DNA of 64,000 nt from Arthrobacter sp. Soil782 (GCF_001428435.1 NZ_LMSO01000001.1:1441297-1505296); one strand, 5' to 3'; counted from the first letter of the stretch, positions 52,690 to 63,352 are shown. The notes: generated from the letters alone by a model not told the origin. Numbers and translations: made by a program.

Positions 52690-55298
52690 GCGTTCACCAC
52701 GAGTCCAAGTTCAGCCCGGGACGCAAGGCTCTCGTGTTGGGGCAGCACGCGGACGGTGTACCCGAACGAGCCGGAGTGGTCAATGACAATCTCTCCACTG
52801 AACAGGAACCGGCCGCGGCCCAGATCCTCGCCAACCTGAAGATCCGCTACGGCTACCTCGCTCAGGTCGTCACTATCGGAGGCACGGCCGTAGACCACTT
52901 CCACCGACACGTCTTCGGGTCCTACGCTACCCAGCGAGACGTAGGCGTTGACGGTGAGCGTGTCTCCGATCTGTGGTTCCTCGGACACACCAAGCGAGTC
53001 AACGTGTTCAACCTGCACGGCAGACCAGCCGTCCTTGATCTTCGAACGCCAGGAGGCCATCTGCTTCGCCGAGCTGTAGCCGTCGCGGACTGCCAGTCGT
53101 CCTGCACGGCAGGCGGGCTGGTACAGCTGGCCTACATAGTCCTGGAGCATGCGCTCGGCGGAAACCGCAGGGCCCAGCTTCGCCATGGTGTGCTTGATCA
53201 TCGACACCCACTGATGCGGGACGCCGTCGCTGGACGGTGACGAGGGACCGGCAGTGCTTACGCCCGGTGCGCGGACCGTGCTGTAGAAGCGGGGAGCCAC
53301 CTGCTCTTCGATGAGGTCATACAGGGCTGCTGCCTCGATGTCGTCACGCTCGTCGGCGGAGGCACCGTTGTTGGCGGTCGGGATCGCCCAGCCGTTGTCG
53401 CCGTCGTACATTTCATCCCACCAGCCGTCCAGCACCGACAGGTTGAGCCCACCGTTGATGGCTGACTTCATTCCGGACGTCCCGCACGCCTCGAGCGGGC
53501 GGAGCGGGTTGTTGAGCCACACATCGCAACCCGGGAACAATGTGCGTGCCATGGCGATGTCGTAGTTCGGCAGGAACACAATCCGGTGGCGCACCTCGGG
53601 GTCGTCAGTGAACCGGACGAGATCCTGGATCATGCGCTTGCCCTGCTCATCGGCGGGGTGCGACTTTCCTGCGATGACGAGCTGGATGGGATTGGTGGGG
53701 TGCAGCAGAAGCGCCTTGAGGCGGTCTGCATCGCGCAGCATCAGGGTGAGCCGCTTGTAGGTGGGTACGCGGCGTGCGAATCCGATGGTGAGCACGTCTG
53801 GGTCCAGAACATTATCCGTCCAGGCCAGCTCGGCGTCGGCTGCGCCGCGCTTCTTCCAGGAAGACCGCAACCGGGAGCGGACATCATCGATGAGGTTGGA
53901 GCGCATGATCCGCCTCAGCCGCCAGATGTCGGCGTCCTCAACGTCATACACGCGTGCCCATTGCGGGTCCAGCACGGATTCCGCTCCGAAGTTCTCACGG
54001 GCGAAGTCGGCGATGAGGGGGTCCACCCAGGTGGGTACGTGGACGCCGTTCGTCACCGAGGTGATGGGAACCTCCCGGGAGTCGAAGCCCGGCCATAGTC
54101 CCGAGAACATCTCGCGTGACACCTCGCCGTGCAGCTTGGCAACACCGTTGGCGCGCTGGGCCAGCCGCAGGCCCATGACCGCCATATTGAACTTCGACCC
54201 GTCACCGCCGTCGTAATTTTCTGCTCCCAGTTCGAGGACACGCTCGGTGGGAACGGAAGGAGCCAGCCCGGCATCGAAGAAATGCTGGATCTGTGCCCGT
54301 TCAAATCGGTCAATACCGGCTGGAACCGGGGTATGTGTGGTGAAGACCGTGGATGCACGGCCGGCTGTCAGAGCTTCCTCCCAGGACATCGGCTGCTCAT
54401 TGGAGGAGTCCATGAGCTCGCGGATGCGCTCAATGCCGAGGAACCCGGCGTGTCCCTCGTTGGTGTGGAAGACCTCGGGGGCGGGAAGCCCGGTCAGCCG
54501 CTCGAAGATGCGCAGTGCCTTCACTCCGCCCATACCCAGCAGCAGCTCCTGCTGCAGACGCTGGTCGCCGCCGCCGCCGTACAGGCGGTCGGTGACGTTG
54601 CGCGCCGCTTCGTCATTGCCTGGAACATTGGAATCTAGGAGCAGCAACGGAACGCGCCCGACGTCGGCCCTCCAGATGTGGGCGCGCAGCTCACGTCCGT
54701 TGGGAAGCGGGAGCACTACCGTTGCAGCGGCGCCGTCCTCCTCACGGAGGAGCGTAAGGGGGAGTCCGTCCGGGTCGAGGACGGGATAGGTTTCCTGCTG
54801 CCATGCGTCGCGGGAGAGGGACTGTTTGAAGTAGCCCGCTTGGTAAAGAAGCCCGACACCGACCAGCGGCACGCCCAGGTCGGATGCCGCCTTGAGGTGG
54901 TCACCGGCCAGAATGCCGAGGCCGCCGGAATACTGCGGAAGCACAGCGCTGATGCCGTACTCGGGGGAGAAGTAGGCGATGGACTTGGGTGCGTCCTTAC
55001 CGAGCGATTGGTACCACCGTGGCTCTGACAGGTACCGCTCCAGGTCAGCTCCGAGATCCTGAATCCGCGACACCAGTTCCTGGTTCGCGGCAATACGCTT
55101 CAGCTGCTCCCGGGTGATGGATCCGAGGAACTGGACGGGATCGTGGCCGCTGGATTCCCACGCCTCGGGATTGATGTCATGGAAGAGCCTCGCAGTAGGC
55201 AAATGCCAGGACCAGCGCAGATTGCCAGCCAGCTTACCTAGGGGAGCGATGCTCGGTGGAAGAACGGTACGGACAGTAAACCTACGGATTGCCTTCAC
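52686..55298 (-). CDS. glgP: Alpha-glucan (glycogen) phosphorylase
   Basis: The 870-residue GT35 enzyme releases glucose-1-phosphate from glucan ends. It belongs to the actinobacterial type: MKAIRRFTVRTVLPPSI, NLRWSWHLPTARLF, YFSPEYGISAVLPQYSGGLG, VFHTNEGHAGFLG, IGFARRVPTYKR, and the PLP lysine in EACGTSGMKSAINGG. I chose the GTG at 55298 because the product then begins as in relatives, and TAACCT lies 7 nt upstream (leaderless). It diverges from glgE across a region with a LacI-type operator. Confidence 0.93.
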   Translation of the reverse strand: MKAIRRFTVRTVLPPSIAPLGKLAGNLRWSWHLPTARLFHDINPEAWESSGHDPVQFLGSITREQLKRIAANQELVSRIQDLGADLERYLSEPRWYQSLGKDAPKSIAYFSPEYGISAVLPQYSGGLGILAGDHLKAASDLGVPLVGVGLLYQAGYFKQSLSRDAWQQETYPVLDPDGLPLTLLREEDGAAATVVLPLPNGRELRAHIWRADVGRVPLLLLDSNVPGNDEAARNVTDRLYGGGGDQRLQQELLLGMGGVKALRIFERLTGLPAPEVFHTNEGHAGFLGIERIRELMDSSNEQPMSWEEALTAGRASTVFTTHTPVPAGIDRFERAQIQHFFDAGLAPSVPTERVLELGAENYDGGDGSKFNMAVMGLRLAQRANGVAKLHGEVSREMFSGLWPGFDSREVPITSVTNGVHVPTWVDPLIADFARENFGAESVLDPQWARVYDVEDADIWRLRRIMRSNLIDDVRSRLRSSWKKRGAADAELAWTDNVLDPDVLTIGFARRVPTYKRLTLMLRDADRLKALLLHPTNPIQLVIAGKSHPADEQGKRMIQDLVRFTDDPEVRHRIVFLPNYDIAMARTLFPGCDVWLNNPLRPLEACGTSGMKSAINGGLNLSVLDGWWDEMYDGDNGWAIPTANNGASADERDDIEAAALYDLIEEQVAPRFYSTVRAPGVSTAGPSSPSSDGVPHQWVSMIKHTMAKLGPAVSAERMLQDYVGQLYQPACRAGRLAVRDGYSSAKQMASWRSKIKDGWSAVQVEHVDSLGVSEEPQIGDTLTVNAYVSLGSVGPEDVSVEVVYGRASDSDDLSEVAVADLQVGEDLGRGRFLFSGEIVIDHSGSFGYTVRVLPQHESLASRAELGLVVNA

Positions 55299-55351
55299 GT
55301 TGGGTAGGTTAGCGTACATTTCCGAGCCGGAGTACGTCTTGGCCCCACATG

Positions 55352-55367
55352 TGCGTAAACGCTTGCA
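55352..55367. promoter_or_regulatory. LacI-family-type operator between glgP and glgE
   Basis: TGCGTAAACGCTTGCA is a near-palindrome with the central CG and AA/TT flanks typical of LacI-family sites (nnTGnAAnCGnTTnCAnn). It is 54 bp upstream of glgP and 75 bp upstream of glgE, so one regulator could control both synthesis and breakdown. TTGCA-N8-TGCAA (55363-55380) overlaps it. Confidence 0.65.
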
Positions 55368-55442
55368 ATGTGAAGTGCAACACTTGTCCCCTTTAGAAAG
55401 TCGCCTTAGCAATCTGGCGCGATAATGGATAACGTCTAGTCT

Positions 55443-57503
55443 GTGACCACTTCGAGCGAGGCGACACGAAAAAGGGCAGGCGCATCCATGAGCGAAGATT
55501 TACGGTTCGGACGGATTCCCATCACCAAGGTGTCTCCGGTGGTCGAGGGCGGGTTGTTCCCCTCGAAGGCCGTACCGGGATCCGACATTGTGGTGGGAGC
55601 AACGGTTTTCCGGGAGGGCCATGACCAACTCGGTGTATCGGCAGTACTGCTCGACCCACAGGGCGCGGAAGTGCAGCGGGTACGGCTGGCGCCGCTCGGG
55701 ATGGGAACGGATCACTATGAAGGCCGGCTTCGACCAGCCGCCGTCGGGCTTCATTCCTTCCTGATCGAGGGCTGGAGTGATCTGTATGAAACCTGGCACC
55801 ATAACGCCACCGTAAAAATTGAAGTGGGCGTCGACGTCGAGCTGATGCTCGAAGAGGGGGCGGTGCTCTTCACCTCCCAGTCCTCCTCCCGGCCCGCGCC
55901 GGAGAAGGACCTGTTCCTCGCCACCGCGGAGCGGCTCCGGAACCGGGAGTTGCCCATTGATGAGCGCCTCGCCGCCGGGCACGCCCCGGACATTCGCGCA
56001 GCGGTCGAGCGCGAGCCGTTGCGGGCTCTGGTGACGCCGTCCCGCGCGTACCCGATCCTCGTGGAGCGCGAGGCTGCCGGCCGGGGCGCCTGGTACGAGT
56101 TCTTCCCGCGCTCAGAAGGCGCCAGTTATGACCCCGGCGCCGCAAAGTGGACCTCGGGAAACTTCGTCACCGCAGCTCAAAGGCTCCCCGCTGTTGCACA
56201 GATGGGTTTCGACGTCGTCTACCTCCCTCCGATCCACCCGATCGGTAAAACGCACCGCAAAGGCCCGAACAACACCTTGAACGCAGGGCCGGGGGATCCC
56301 GGTTCCCCGTGGGCAATCGGCGGTCCGGAGGGGGGTCATGACGCGATCCACCCGGATCTGGGAACTTTCGAGGACTTCGATGCCTTTGTCCAGCGGGCTC
56401 ATGATCTGAACCTCGAAGTGGCCCTGGACCTTGCGCTGCAGGCTTCGCCTGACCATCCCTGGGTCACGGAACACCCCGAGTGGTTCACCACACGGGTGGA
56501 CGGGTCTATCGCCTACGCCGAGAACCCGCCGAAGAAGTACCAGGACATCTATCCGATCAATTTCGACAATGATCCGGACGGCATCTACAACGAGGTGCTG
56601 CGCATTGTTCTGCTGTGGGTGAGCCACGGCGTCCGTATTTTCCGCGTGGACAACCCGCATACCAAGCCGGTGCAGTTCTGGGAATGGCTCATCGCGCAGG
56701 TGAACAGGAAACATCCCGATGTCGTGTTCCTGGCCGAGGCGTTCACGCGGCCGGCCATGATGCATGCTCTCGGACGGGCAGGCTTCCAGCAGTCCTACAC
56801 CTACTTCACCTGGCGCAACACCAAGGAGGAGTTGGAGCAGTACTTCACCGAGGTCAGCCGGGACACTGCGGCGTTCTTCCGCCCCAACTTCTTTGTGAAC
56901 ACACCGGACATCCTCACCGAGTACCTCCAGTACGGTGGGCCGGCAGCGTTCAAGGTGAGGGCCGTGCTTGCCTCCATGGCAAGCCCGCTCTGGGGTGTGT
57001 ACGCCGGCTATGAGCTATACGAACACGTTGCCCGGCCGGGTGCGGAGGAGTACATCGACAATGAAAAGTTCGAGTACCGTCCCCGTGACTACGAAGCCGC
57101 CGAAGCTCAGGGGCGAAGCCTCGCACCCTTCCTTACCCGGTTGAATGAGATCCGCCGCTCCCATCCGGCACTCGGTGATCTCGAGAACCTCACGGTCCAC
57201 AGCAGCACGGACGAGGCCACCCTGGTTTTCTCCAAGCACAAGGAAGGCCTGGGGGAGGGTGGCCACGAAAAGGACACACTCATCGTTGTCGTCAATGTTG
57301 ATCCGCACAGCGCACGGGAGTCCACCGTGTCCCTCAACCTCGGTGCCCTCGGTCTTGCGGACGGCGACTGGAATGAGGATGGCACCTTCTGGGTGGATGA
57401 CCTCATCACCGGCCAAAGCTGGCAGTGGGGAGCACACAACTATGTCAGGCTGGATGCCCACGTGGAACCGGCTCACATCCTTTCCGTCAGGAGGACTCGT
57501 TAG
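55443..57503 (+). CDS. glgE: Alpha-1,4-glucan:maltose-1-phosphate maltosyltransferase
   Basis: The 686-residue GH13_3 enzyme extends alpha-1,4-glucan with maltosyl units from maltose-1-phosphate. The N-terminal Ig-like domains precede the barrel. Catalytic nucleophile Asp403 is in [11 protein letters not shown] and acid/base Glu432 in [26 protein letters not shown] and [15 protein letters not shown] are family signatures. GTG 55443 follows TAACGT with a 7-nt gap (leaderless); ATG 55488 is an alternative. The stop overlaps the treS start by 1 nt. Confidence 0.95.
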   Translation: MTTSSEATRKRAGASMSEDLRFGRIPITKVSPVVEGGLFPSKAVPGSDIVVGATVFREGHDQLGVSAVLLDPQGAEVQRVRLAPLGMGTDHYEGRLRPAAVGLHSFLIEGWSDLYETWHHNATVKIEVGVDVELMLEEGAVLFTSQSSSRPAPEKDLFLATAERLRNRELPIDERLAAGHAPDIRAAVEREPLRALVTPSRAYPILVEREAAGRGAWYEFFPRSEGASYDPGAAKWTSGNFVTAAQRLPAVAQMGFDVVYLPPIHPIGKTHRKGPNNTLNAGPGDPGSPWAIGGPEGGHDAIHPDLGTFEDFDAFVQRAHDLNLEVALDLALQASPDHPWVTEHPEWFTTRVDGSIAYAENPPKKYQDIYPINFDNDPDGIYNEVLRIVLLWVSHGVRIFRVDNPHTKPVQFWEWLIAQVNRKHPDVVFLAEAFTRPAMMHALGRAGFQQSYTYFTWRNTKEELEQYFTEVSRDTAAFFRPNFFVNTPDILTEYLQYGGPAAFKVRAVLASMASPLWGVYAGYELYEHVARPGAEEYIDNEKFEYRPRDYEAAEAQGRSLAPFLTRLNEIRRSHPALGDLENLTVHSSTDEATLVFSKHKEGLGEGGHEKDTLIVVVNVDPHSARESTVSLNLGALGLADGDWNEDGTFWVDDLITGQSWQWGAHNYVRLDAHVEPAHILSVRRTR

Positions 57504-59269
57504 TGGCGAATCCGTTTCAGCTGCATGCCCCAGGCCTTGCACATGACCCGCACTGGTACCGCAAGGCCGTGTTCTATGAAGTGTTGGTTCGAGGTTTCGC
57601 CGACGCAAACGGCGATGGCTCCGGGGATTTCACCGGCCTGATCGACAAACTCGACTATCTGCAGTGGCTCGGAGTCGACTGCCTCTGGCTTCCACCGTTC
57701 TTCAAGTCCCCGCTGCGTGACGGCGGCTATGACATCGCGGATTACTATGATGTGCTCGACGAGTTCGGCAGCCTGAGCGACTTCAAGCGGCTGGTGGCCG
57801 AAGCGCACGCACGTGGCGTTCGTGTCATCATCGACCTTCCGCTGAACCACACTTCCGACAAACACCAGTGGTTCGAGGAGTCGCGCACAGACCCGGACGG
57901 GCCGTACGGCGACTTCTACGTGTGGAGCGACACCGACGAGAAGTACCAGGACGCCCGGATCATATTCGTCGACACGGAGGAGTCCAACTGGACTTTCGAT
58001 CCAGTCCGCCGGCAGTTCTTCTGGCACAGGTTCTTCAGCCACCAGCCTGACCTCAACTTCGAGAACCCGAAGGTGACGGAGGCACTGTTCGACGTCGTGC
58101 GGTTCTGGCTGGACCAGGGGATTGACGGCTTCCGGGCAGATGCCATTCCCTACCTCTTCGAAGAGGAGGGAACCAACTGCGAGAACCTTCCCGCCACTCA
58201 CGCCTTCCTCAAGGAACTACGGGCCATGGTGGACGAGAACTATCCCGGACGCGTCATCATCGCTGAAGCAAACCAGATGCCCGACGAGGTTGTGGAGTAC
58301 TTCGGTGACGAAGAAGGCGCAGAGTGCCACATGTGCTTTCACTTTCCGATCATGCCGCGGCTCTTTTACGCTCTGCGGGACCAGAAAGCAGCCCCGATCA
58401 TCGAGACGATGGCCGAGACGCCTGACATCCCGGCAGGTGCCCAGTGGGGAACCTTCCTGCGGAACCATGATGAACTCACGCTGGAGATGGTGACTAACGA
58501 GGAACGCGAAGCGATGCTTGGCTGGTACGCACCTGATTCCCGGATGCGCGCCAATATCGGTATCCGGCGTCGTCTTTCGCCGCTGCTGGACAACTCGCGG
58601 GCGGAAGTGGAACTCATCCATGCACTGCTGCTCTCCCTGCCAGGCAGCCCGTTCCTGTACTACGGCGATGAGATCGGCATGGGCGATAACATCTGGCTTG
58701 AGGACCGCGATGCCTCCCGAACGCCCATGCAATGGAACCCGGACAGGAACGCGGGCTTCTCGACCGCCGATCCCGGCAAGCTTTACCTTCCGGTGGTTCA
58801 ATCGCTCGTCTATCACTACAACCATGTGAACGTCGAAGCGCAGCTCGCAAGCTCGAGTTCGTTGCTCCACTGGATGCGGCAGATGCTCGCGGTGCGGCGA
58901 TCCCACCCCGCGTTCGGTCTTGGCTCTTATCGCAACGTACCCACTGAGGCCGAGCCGGTGCTCGCGTTCATCCGTGAAGTTCCGGCCGACAACCCTGAAG
59001 GGGAGCAGCCGGAGGTGATCCTATGCGTGTTCAACCTGTCGCAGCATCCGGTAGCAGCACGGCTGCACCTGCCGGAGTACTCGGGCAGGGGACTGCGTGA
59101 TCTCTTCGGCGGTACCCCATTCCCGGCGTTCGGTGAAGACGGCGATCTCACCCTGACACTGGGCAGCCATGACTTCTACTGGCTGCGGTTGCGTTCGGCC
59201 AGTTCCAATGTGGCCTCCCCGCATACCGAAGCGATGCCCGTAATTCCTATCTCGAAGGCAGTACAGTAA
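57503..59269 (+). CDS. treS: Trehalose synthase (maltose alpha-D-glucosyltransferase)
   Basis: The 588-residue GH13 enzyme interconverts trehalose and maltose. It begins [32 protein letters not shown] in pieces, with nucleophile Asp213 in [20 protein letters not shown], acid/base Glu255 in IIAEANQMP, and the last acid in [12 protein letters not shown]. Unlike TreS-maltokinase fusions known in some bacteria, it ends after the C-terminal beta domain. GGAGGACTCGTTA precedes the GTG, a strong site within the end of glgE; TAGTG gives a 1-nt overlap. Confidence 0.94.
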   Translation: MANPFQLHAPGLAHDPHWYRKAVFYEVLVRGFADANGDGSGDFTGLIDKLDYLQWLGVDCLWLPPFFKSPLRDGGYDIADYYDVLDEFGSLSDFKRLVAEAHARGVRVIIDLPLNHTSDKHQWFEESRTDPDGPYGDFYVWSDTDEKYQDARIIFVDTEESNWTFDPVRRQFFWHRFFSHQPDLNFENPKVTEALFDVVRFWLDQGIDGFRADAIPYLFEEEGTNCENLPATHAFLKELRAMVDENYPGRVIIAEANQMPDEVVEYFGDEEGAECHMCFHFPIMPRLFYALRDQKAAPIIETMAETPDIPAGAQWGTFLRNHDELTLEMVTNEEREAMLGWYAPDSRMRANIGIRRRLSPLLDNSRAEVELIHALLLSLPGSPFLYYGDEIGMGDNIWLEDRDASRTPMQWNPDRNAGFSTADPGKLYLPVVQSLVYHYNHVNVEAQLASSSSLLHWMRQMLAVRRSHPAFGLGSYRNVPTEAEPVLAFIREVPADNPEGEQPEVILCVFNLSQHPVAARLHLPEYSGRGLRDLFGGTPFPAFGEDGDLTLTLGSHDFYWLRLRSASSNVASPHTEAMPVIPISKAVQ

Positions 59270-62200
59270 TGGCCGTATCGACGTCATCCGTTCCCGAACT
59301 GCTCACGGCCTGGATGCCCACCCAGCGCTGGTTCCCTTCGAAAGGCAGGGAGATATCTCTGAGCCGCGCCGGTGGTGTCCGGTTGGAGGACCCGGCGGAT
59401 GAAGTGGGGTTGGAGGTGCATCTCGTTGCGGTTGAGTCCGGAAGACGGCTGGACGTCGTCAATGTGCCGCTTACTTTTCGGTCGGAGCCCCTTAAGGGGG
59501 CGGAGTCGGCGCTGCTCGGAGAGACCGACCACGCCGAACTGGGACGCAGGTACGTCTACGACGGCACGCATGATCCCGTATTCATTGCCGCGTGGCTCGA
59601 GCTCATCCGGACTCAGGGCGGCACGGATGACGGCCGAACCAGGGCAACCTCACTCGGCGACTTCGGTTCCTCTCCCAGCGTCCCTGCGTCGGCTGATATC
59701 TCGGTGCTCGGCGGCGAACAGTCGAACACCTCCGTGGTCATTTCCACCGGTGGGACGCCGACCATCCTGAAATTCTTTCGTGTCCTCGCAGCCGGGGAGA
59801 GCCCTGATGTCCTGGTGAGCGCAAAGCTCACCGATGCCGGATCAACCGACGTACCGCAGACTTTCGGTTGGGTGATGGGCAGTTGGCAGGACACCAGGTC
59901 CGCTGATGAATGGGTCACCGGGCATCTCAGCGTGCTTCGGGAATTCATTCCGGGCAGCAAGGATGCCTGGCGGCAGGCCGTCACCGCCTTGGAAGCGGGA
60001 CAGCCGTTCACCACGGAGGCGGGTGAGCTCGGACGGGTCATCGCACGCATCCACAATCAGCTCGCACAGGCCTTCGGGAGCCGCGCCGCAACCGAACAGG
60101 AGTCGGCTGAGTTTCGGCAGTCCCTGGCCAGCCGTATCGAGTGGGCGTGGCGTGAGGCTGGGGCCACAGTAGGACCATACGACGAGCAGATCCAGGCAGT
60201 CATCGGCGAAGTGCAGGGATTGAAAGAACTTCCCGAACTTCAACGCATCCATGCGGATCTGCACCTTGGGCAGATTCTTGCAACGCGCGGAAGCAAATGG
60301 CTCGTCCTCGACTTTGAAGGTGAACCGCTGCGGCCGGCATCCGAACGAAGCGTGCCGGATGTCCCTGTGCGCGACGTCGTCGGGCTCGTGCGTTCTTTGG
60401 AGTACGCGGCAGGAGTGGGCGTACACGAAGCGGTAGTCTCGCCCTCGGCCGCTGAGGCCTGGGCAACGGATTCAGTGACTGCCTTCCTCGACGGCTATTC
60501 CAGTGAGGCTGGAACAACGGTCGATCGCGCCGGCTCGCTTTTCCGTGCGCTATGGCTAGACAAGGCACTCTACGAGGTGGTGTACGAATTGAGAAACCGA
60601 CCAGATTGGGTGGACGTACCCGTGTCAGCAGTTCGACGAATGCTCAAGGGCGGCGGGTCCGCCAAAGAAGAAGCATCGAATCAGGACTCCCCTGAGGATG
60701 TGGACGCGACGGCGGCGGCGCAGGGCCAGCCAGTCGCCACCGCACCTTCCGGTGATCCTATCCAGGTGGATCCGGATGTCCTTCAGCAGGTATCCGAAGG
60801 GCGGTACTACCAGCCGCATGCAGTACTCGGAGCGCACCTGGACCAACACGGGCACGTGACCATCCGAACCCTTCGCAGGCTCGCGGAGAGCGTCACTGTG
60901 GTGACCGGCAGTGGCCGGACCGAGCTGAGCCATGAACACAACGGCATCTGGGTTGGCACTGTTGAACCTGAGCGGCCCGGACACGTCCCGGACTACCGCT
61001 TGGAAGTGGTGTATGACGGCGCTCCCCAAATGGTCGACGATGCCTACCGCTTCCTGCCCACTCTGGGCGAAATCGATATGCACCTACTTGCGGAGGGAAG
61101 GCACGAGACCCTGTGGACGGCTCTCGGTGCTCATGTGCGCCGCTACGCTTCCGCGCTCGGCGACATCGCTGGGGTCAGCTTTGCTGTATGGGCTCCGAAT
61201 GCCCAGTCGGTCCGGGTCAAGGCCGACTTCAACGGCTGGGACGGCTCGGTCCACGCTATGAGGTCGCTCGGTAGCTCCGGGATATGGGAGCTCTTCGTTC
61301 CGGGAGCAGAGGCGGGCGCCCGCTACAAGTTCGAAATCCTTGGTCGTGACGGGCAATGGCGTGAGAAAGCCGATCCCATGGCGCGAGGCACGGAAATTCC
61401 GCCGCTTACCGGGTCCCGGGTGGTGGAGTCCCGCTACGTATTCGGAGATGACGAGTGGATCAAGGATCGCGCCTCCAAGGATCCACACAACGGTCCGATG
61501 AGCGTCTACGAAGTGCACCTTGGGTCCTGGCGGCTTGGGCTGGACTACAAGCAGCTCGCCGAACAACTGGTTGAGTACCTGCAGTGGCAGGGATTCACCC
61601 ACGTCGAGCTGATGCCGGTCGCTGAGCACCCGTTCGGCGGATCATGGGGCTACCAGGTGACGTCCTACTTCGCGCCGACCGCCCGTTTCGGGCACCCGGA
61701 CGACTTCAAATACCTTGTGGACAAGCTGCACCAGGCGGGTATCGGCGTCATCATGGACTGGGTGCCGGCCCACTTCCCGAAGGACGAATGGGCTCTCGCC
61801 CGATTCGACGGCGACACTCTCTACGAGCACGGCAACCCTCAGCTGGGCGAGCATCCGGACTGGGGCACGCTGATCTTTGATTACGGCCGACGGGAAGTGC
61901 GTAATTTCCTGGTGGCCAATGCCTTGTACTGGCTGGAAGAATTCCACATCGACGGGTTGAGAGTCGATGCAGTCGCCTCAATGCTGTACCTGGACTATTC
62001 ACGCGAGGACGGTCAATGGCAGCCGAACAGGTTTGGCGGCCGTGAAAACCTTGAGGCAATCTCTTTCCTCCAGGAGGTCAACGCGACCGCCTACAAGCGT
62101 GTGCCGGGCATCGTAATGATCGCCGAGGAATCAACGGCCTTCGATGGCGTTACCCGTCCAACCTCACAGGGCGGGCTGGGCTTCGGAATCAAATGGAACA

Positions 62201-62934
62201 TGGGGTGGATGCATGATTCCTTGCAGTACATCGCCGAGGATCCGATCAACCGTGTGCACCATCACGGCAAAGCCACCTTCTCCATGGTGTATGCCTACAC
62301 CGAAAACTTCATGCTTCCGATCAGCCACGACGAGGTCGTGCACGGGAAGGGCTCGCTGCTTCGGAAAATGCCCGGCGACCGGTGGCAGCAGCTGGCCAAC
62401 GTCCGCGCATATCTAGCTTTCCAGTGGGCGCATCCGGGCAAGCAGCTGATCTTCATGGGTACCGAGTTTGCCCAGGAGTCGGAGTGGTCCGAACAGTACG
62501 GACTGGATTGGTGGCTGTCGGACACAATCCCGCATAAGGGCGTGCAAGAGATGGTCAGGTCTCTCAACTCCATCTACCGGCAGACGCCGGCACTGTATGC
62601 GCGTGATAACGATCCTTCAGGATTTCAATGGATCGACGAGAATGACGGCGCGCATAACACCTTGTCCTTCATCCGGTGGGACACGCAGGGAAATCCTCTT
62701 GTCTGCGTTGCGAACTTCTCCGGTTCGCCGCACGAGGGCTACCGGGTGGGAATGCCGTGGTCGGGGCAGTGGACCGAGCTGCTCAACACTGATGCCGAGG
62801 ATTTCGGCGGTTCTGGCGTACGGAACATCGGCCCGGTTGAGGCGATAGAAGGAGCGCATAATGGGCTGCCCGCGTACGCGGATCTGCGGGTTCCGCCGCT
62901 GGGAGTTCTCTATCTGACCCCAGCCCACACCTAG
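59269..62934 (+). CDS. glgB: Maltokinase fused to 1,4-alpha-glucan branching enzyme GlgB
   Basis: The 1221-residue protein has two enzymes. Residues 1 to about 460 are a maltokinase: ELLTAWMPTQRWFPSKG at the start, catalytic Asp330 in RIHADLHLGQIL, and LVLDFEGEPLRPASER, so it makes maltose-1-phosphate for GlgE. A polar linker (about 463-505) follows. Residues about 507-1221 are GlgB: ASFAVWAPNAQSVRVKADFNGWDG-like CBM48, nucleophile Asp900 in GLRVDAVASMLYLDYSR, acid/base Glu953 in MIAEESTAF, and SHDEVVHGKGSLL. TAATG overlap couples it to treS. It closes the operon and is followed by a terminator. Confidence 0.94.
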   Translation: MAVSTSSVPELLTAWMPTQRWFPSKGREISLSRAGGVRLEDPADEVGLEVHLVAVESGRRLDVVNVPLTFRSEPLKGAESALLGETDHAELGRRYVYDGTHDPVFIAAWLELIRTQGGTDDGRTRATSLGDFGSSPSVPASADISVLGGEQSNTSVVISTGGTPTILKFFRVLAAGESPDVLVSAKLTDAGSTDVPQTFGWVMGSWQDTRSADEWVTGHLSVLREFIPGSKDAWRQAVTALEAGQPFTTEAGELGRVIARIHNQLAQAFGSRAATEQESAEFRQSLASRIEWAWREAGATVGPYDEQIQAVIGEVQGLKELPELQRIHADLHLGQILATRGSKWLVLDFEGEPLRPASERSVPDVPVRDVVGLVRSLEYAAGVGVHEAVVSPSAAEAWATDSVTAFLDGYSSEAGTTVDRAGSLFRALWLDKALYEVVYELRNRPDWVDVPVSAVRRMLKGGGSAKEEASNQDSPEDVDATAAAQGQPVATAPSGDPIQVDPDVLQQVSEGRYYQPHAVLGAHLDQHGHVTIRTLRRLAESVTVVTGSGRTELSHEHNGIWVGTVEPERPGHVPDYRLEVVYDGAPQMVDDAYRFLPTLGEIDMHLLAEGRHETLWTALGAHVRRYASALGDIAGVSFAVWAPNAQSVRVKADFNGWDGSVHAMRSLGSSGIWELFVPGAEAGARYKFEILGRDGQWREKADPMARGTEIPPLTGSRVVESRYVFGDDEWIKDRASKDPHNGPMSVYEVHLGSWRLGLDYKQLAEQLVEYLQWQGFTHVELMPVAEHPFGGSWGYQVTSYFAPTARFGHPDDFKYLVDKLHQAGIGVIMDWVPAHFPKDEWALARFDGDTLYEHGNPQLGEHPDWGTLIFDYGRREVRNFLVANALYWLEEFHIDGLRVDAVASMLYLDYSREDGQWQPNRFGGRENLEAISFLQEVNATAYKRVPGIVMIAEESTAFDGVTRPTSQGGLGFGIKWNMGWMHDSLQYIAEDPINRVHHHGKATFSMVYAYTENFMLPISHDEVVHGKGSLLRKMPGDRWQQLANVRAYLAFQWAHPGKQLIFMGTEFAQESEWSEQYGLDWWLSDTIPHKGVQEMVRSLNSIYRQTPALYARDNDPSGFQWIDENDGAHNTLSFIRWDTQGNPLVCVANFSGSPHEGYRVGMPWSGQWTELLNTDAEDFGGSGVRNIGPVEAIEGAHNGLPAYADLRVPPLGVLYLTPAHT

Positions 62935-62945
62935 CCCGAACCGCT

Positions 62946-62982
62946 ACCCCGGAAGCTGGATTTACAACTGCGCTTCCGGGGT
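62946..62982. terminator. Terminator of the glgE operon
   Basis: ACCCCGGAAGC pairs perfectly with GCTTCCGGGGT across a 15-nt loop, followed by GCTAGAGTTT. Confidence 0.75.
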
Positions 62983-63091
62983 GCTAGAGTTTATATCCGC
63001 GCCGACGATCACTTCAGGTCAGGCCAACATCCACAACTCGCAAAAATCAGATTCGTTTCTGATCACAGCGGACTGTGAATGAAGGCAGGAT

Positions 63092-63120
63092 TTGACGGGG
63101 TGGGGTTGGGCGGGTAAGTT
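63092..63120 (+). promoter_or_regulatory. rRNA operon promoter
   Basis: TTGACG (63092-63097) and TAAGTT (63115-63120) are exactly 17 bp apart, about 230 bp upstream of 16S rRNA. The GC-rich spacer and the following TTGAAAAGTTG fit actinobacterial rRNA promoters. Confidence 0.75.
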
Positions 63121-63126
63121 TGAAAA

Positions 63127-63352
63127 GTTGCTCCGGAGCGATGATGCGGCCTTGAGGGTTGTGTTTGGTGCCGGGTGTTTCTGTTGTTTGAGAACTCAAT
63201 AGTGTGCCATGTTTGTTGATACCGATTGTTTTTTGATTGGTTGATTTGCTGGTCATCTCATCCCGTGGGGTGGCTGGTTTTTTGGCTGGTTTCGAATTTT
63301 GTGCAGCATGGGCTTCTCTTTTTCCGGGGGGTTTGTGTTGTGTTCGTAGTTT
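63127..63352 (+). other. rRNA operon leader
   Basis: The leader is T/G-rich and holds TTGTTTGAGAACTCAATAG (63184-63202), an element common in actinobacterial rRNA leaders and probably involved in antitermination or processing. The T/G-rich stretch 63220-63345 probably pairs with sequences beyond 16S to form the RNase III stem. No gene is seen in 62983-63352. Confidence 0.6.
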
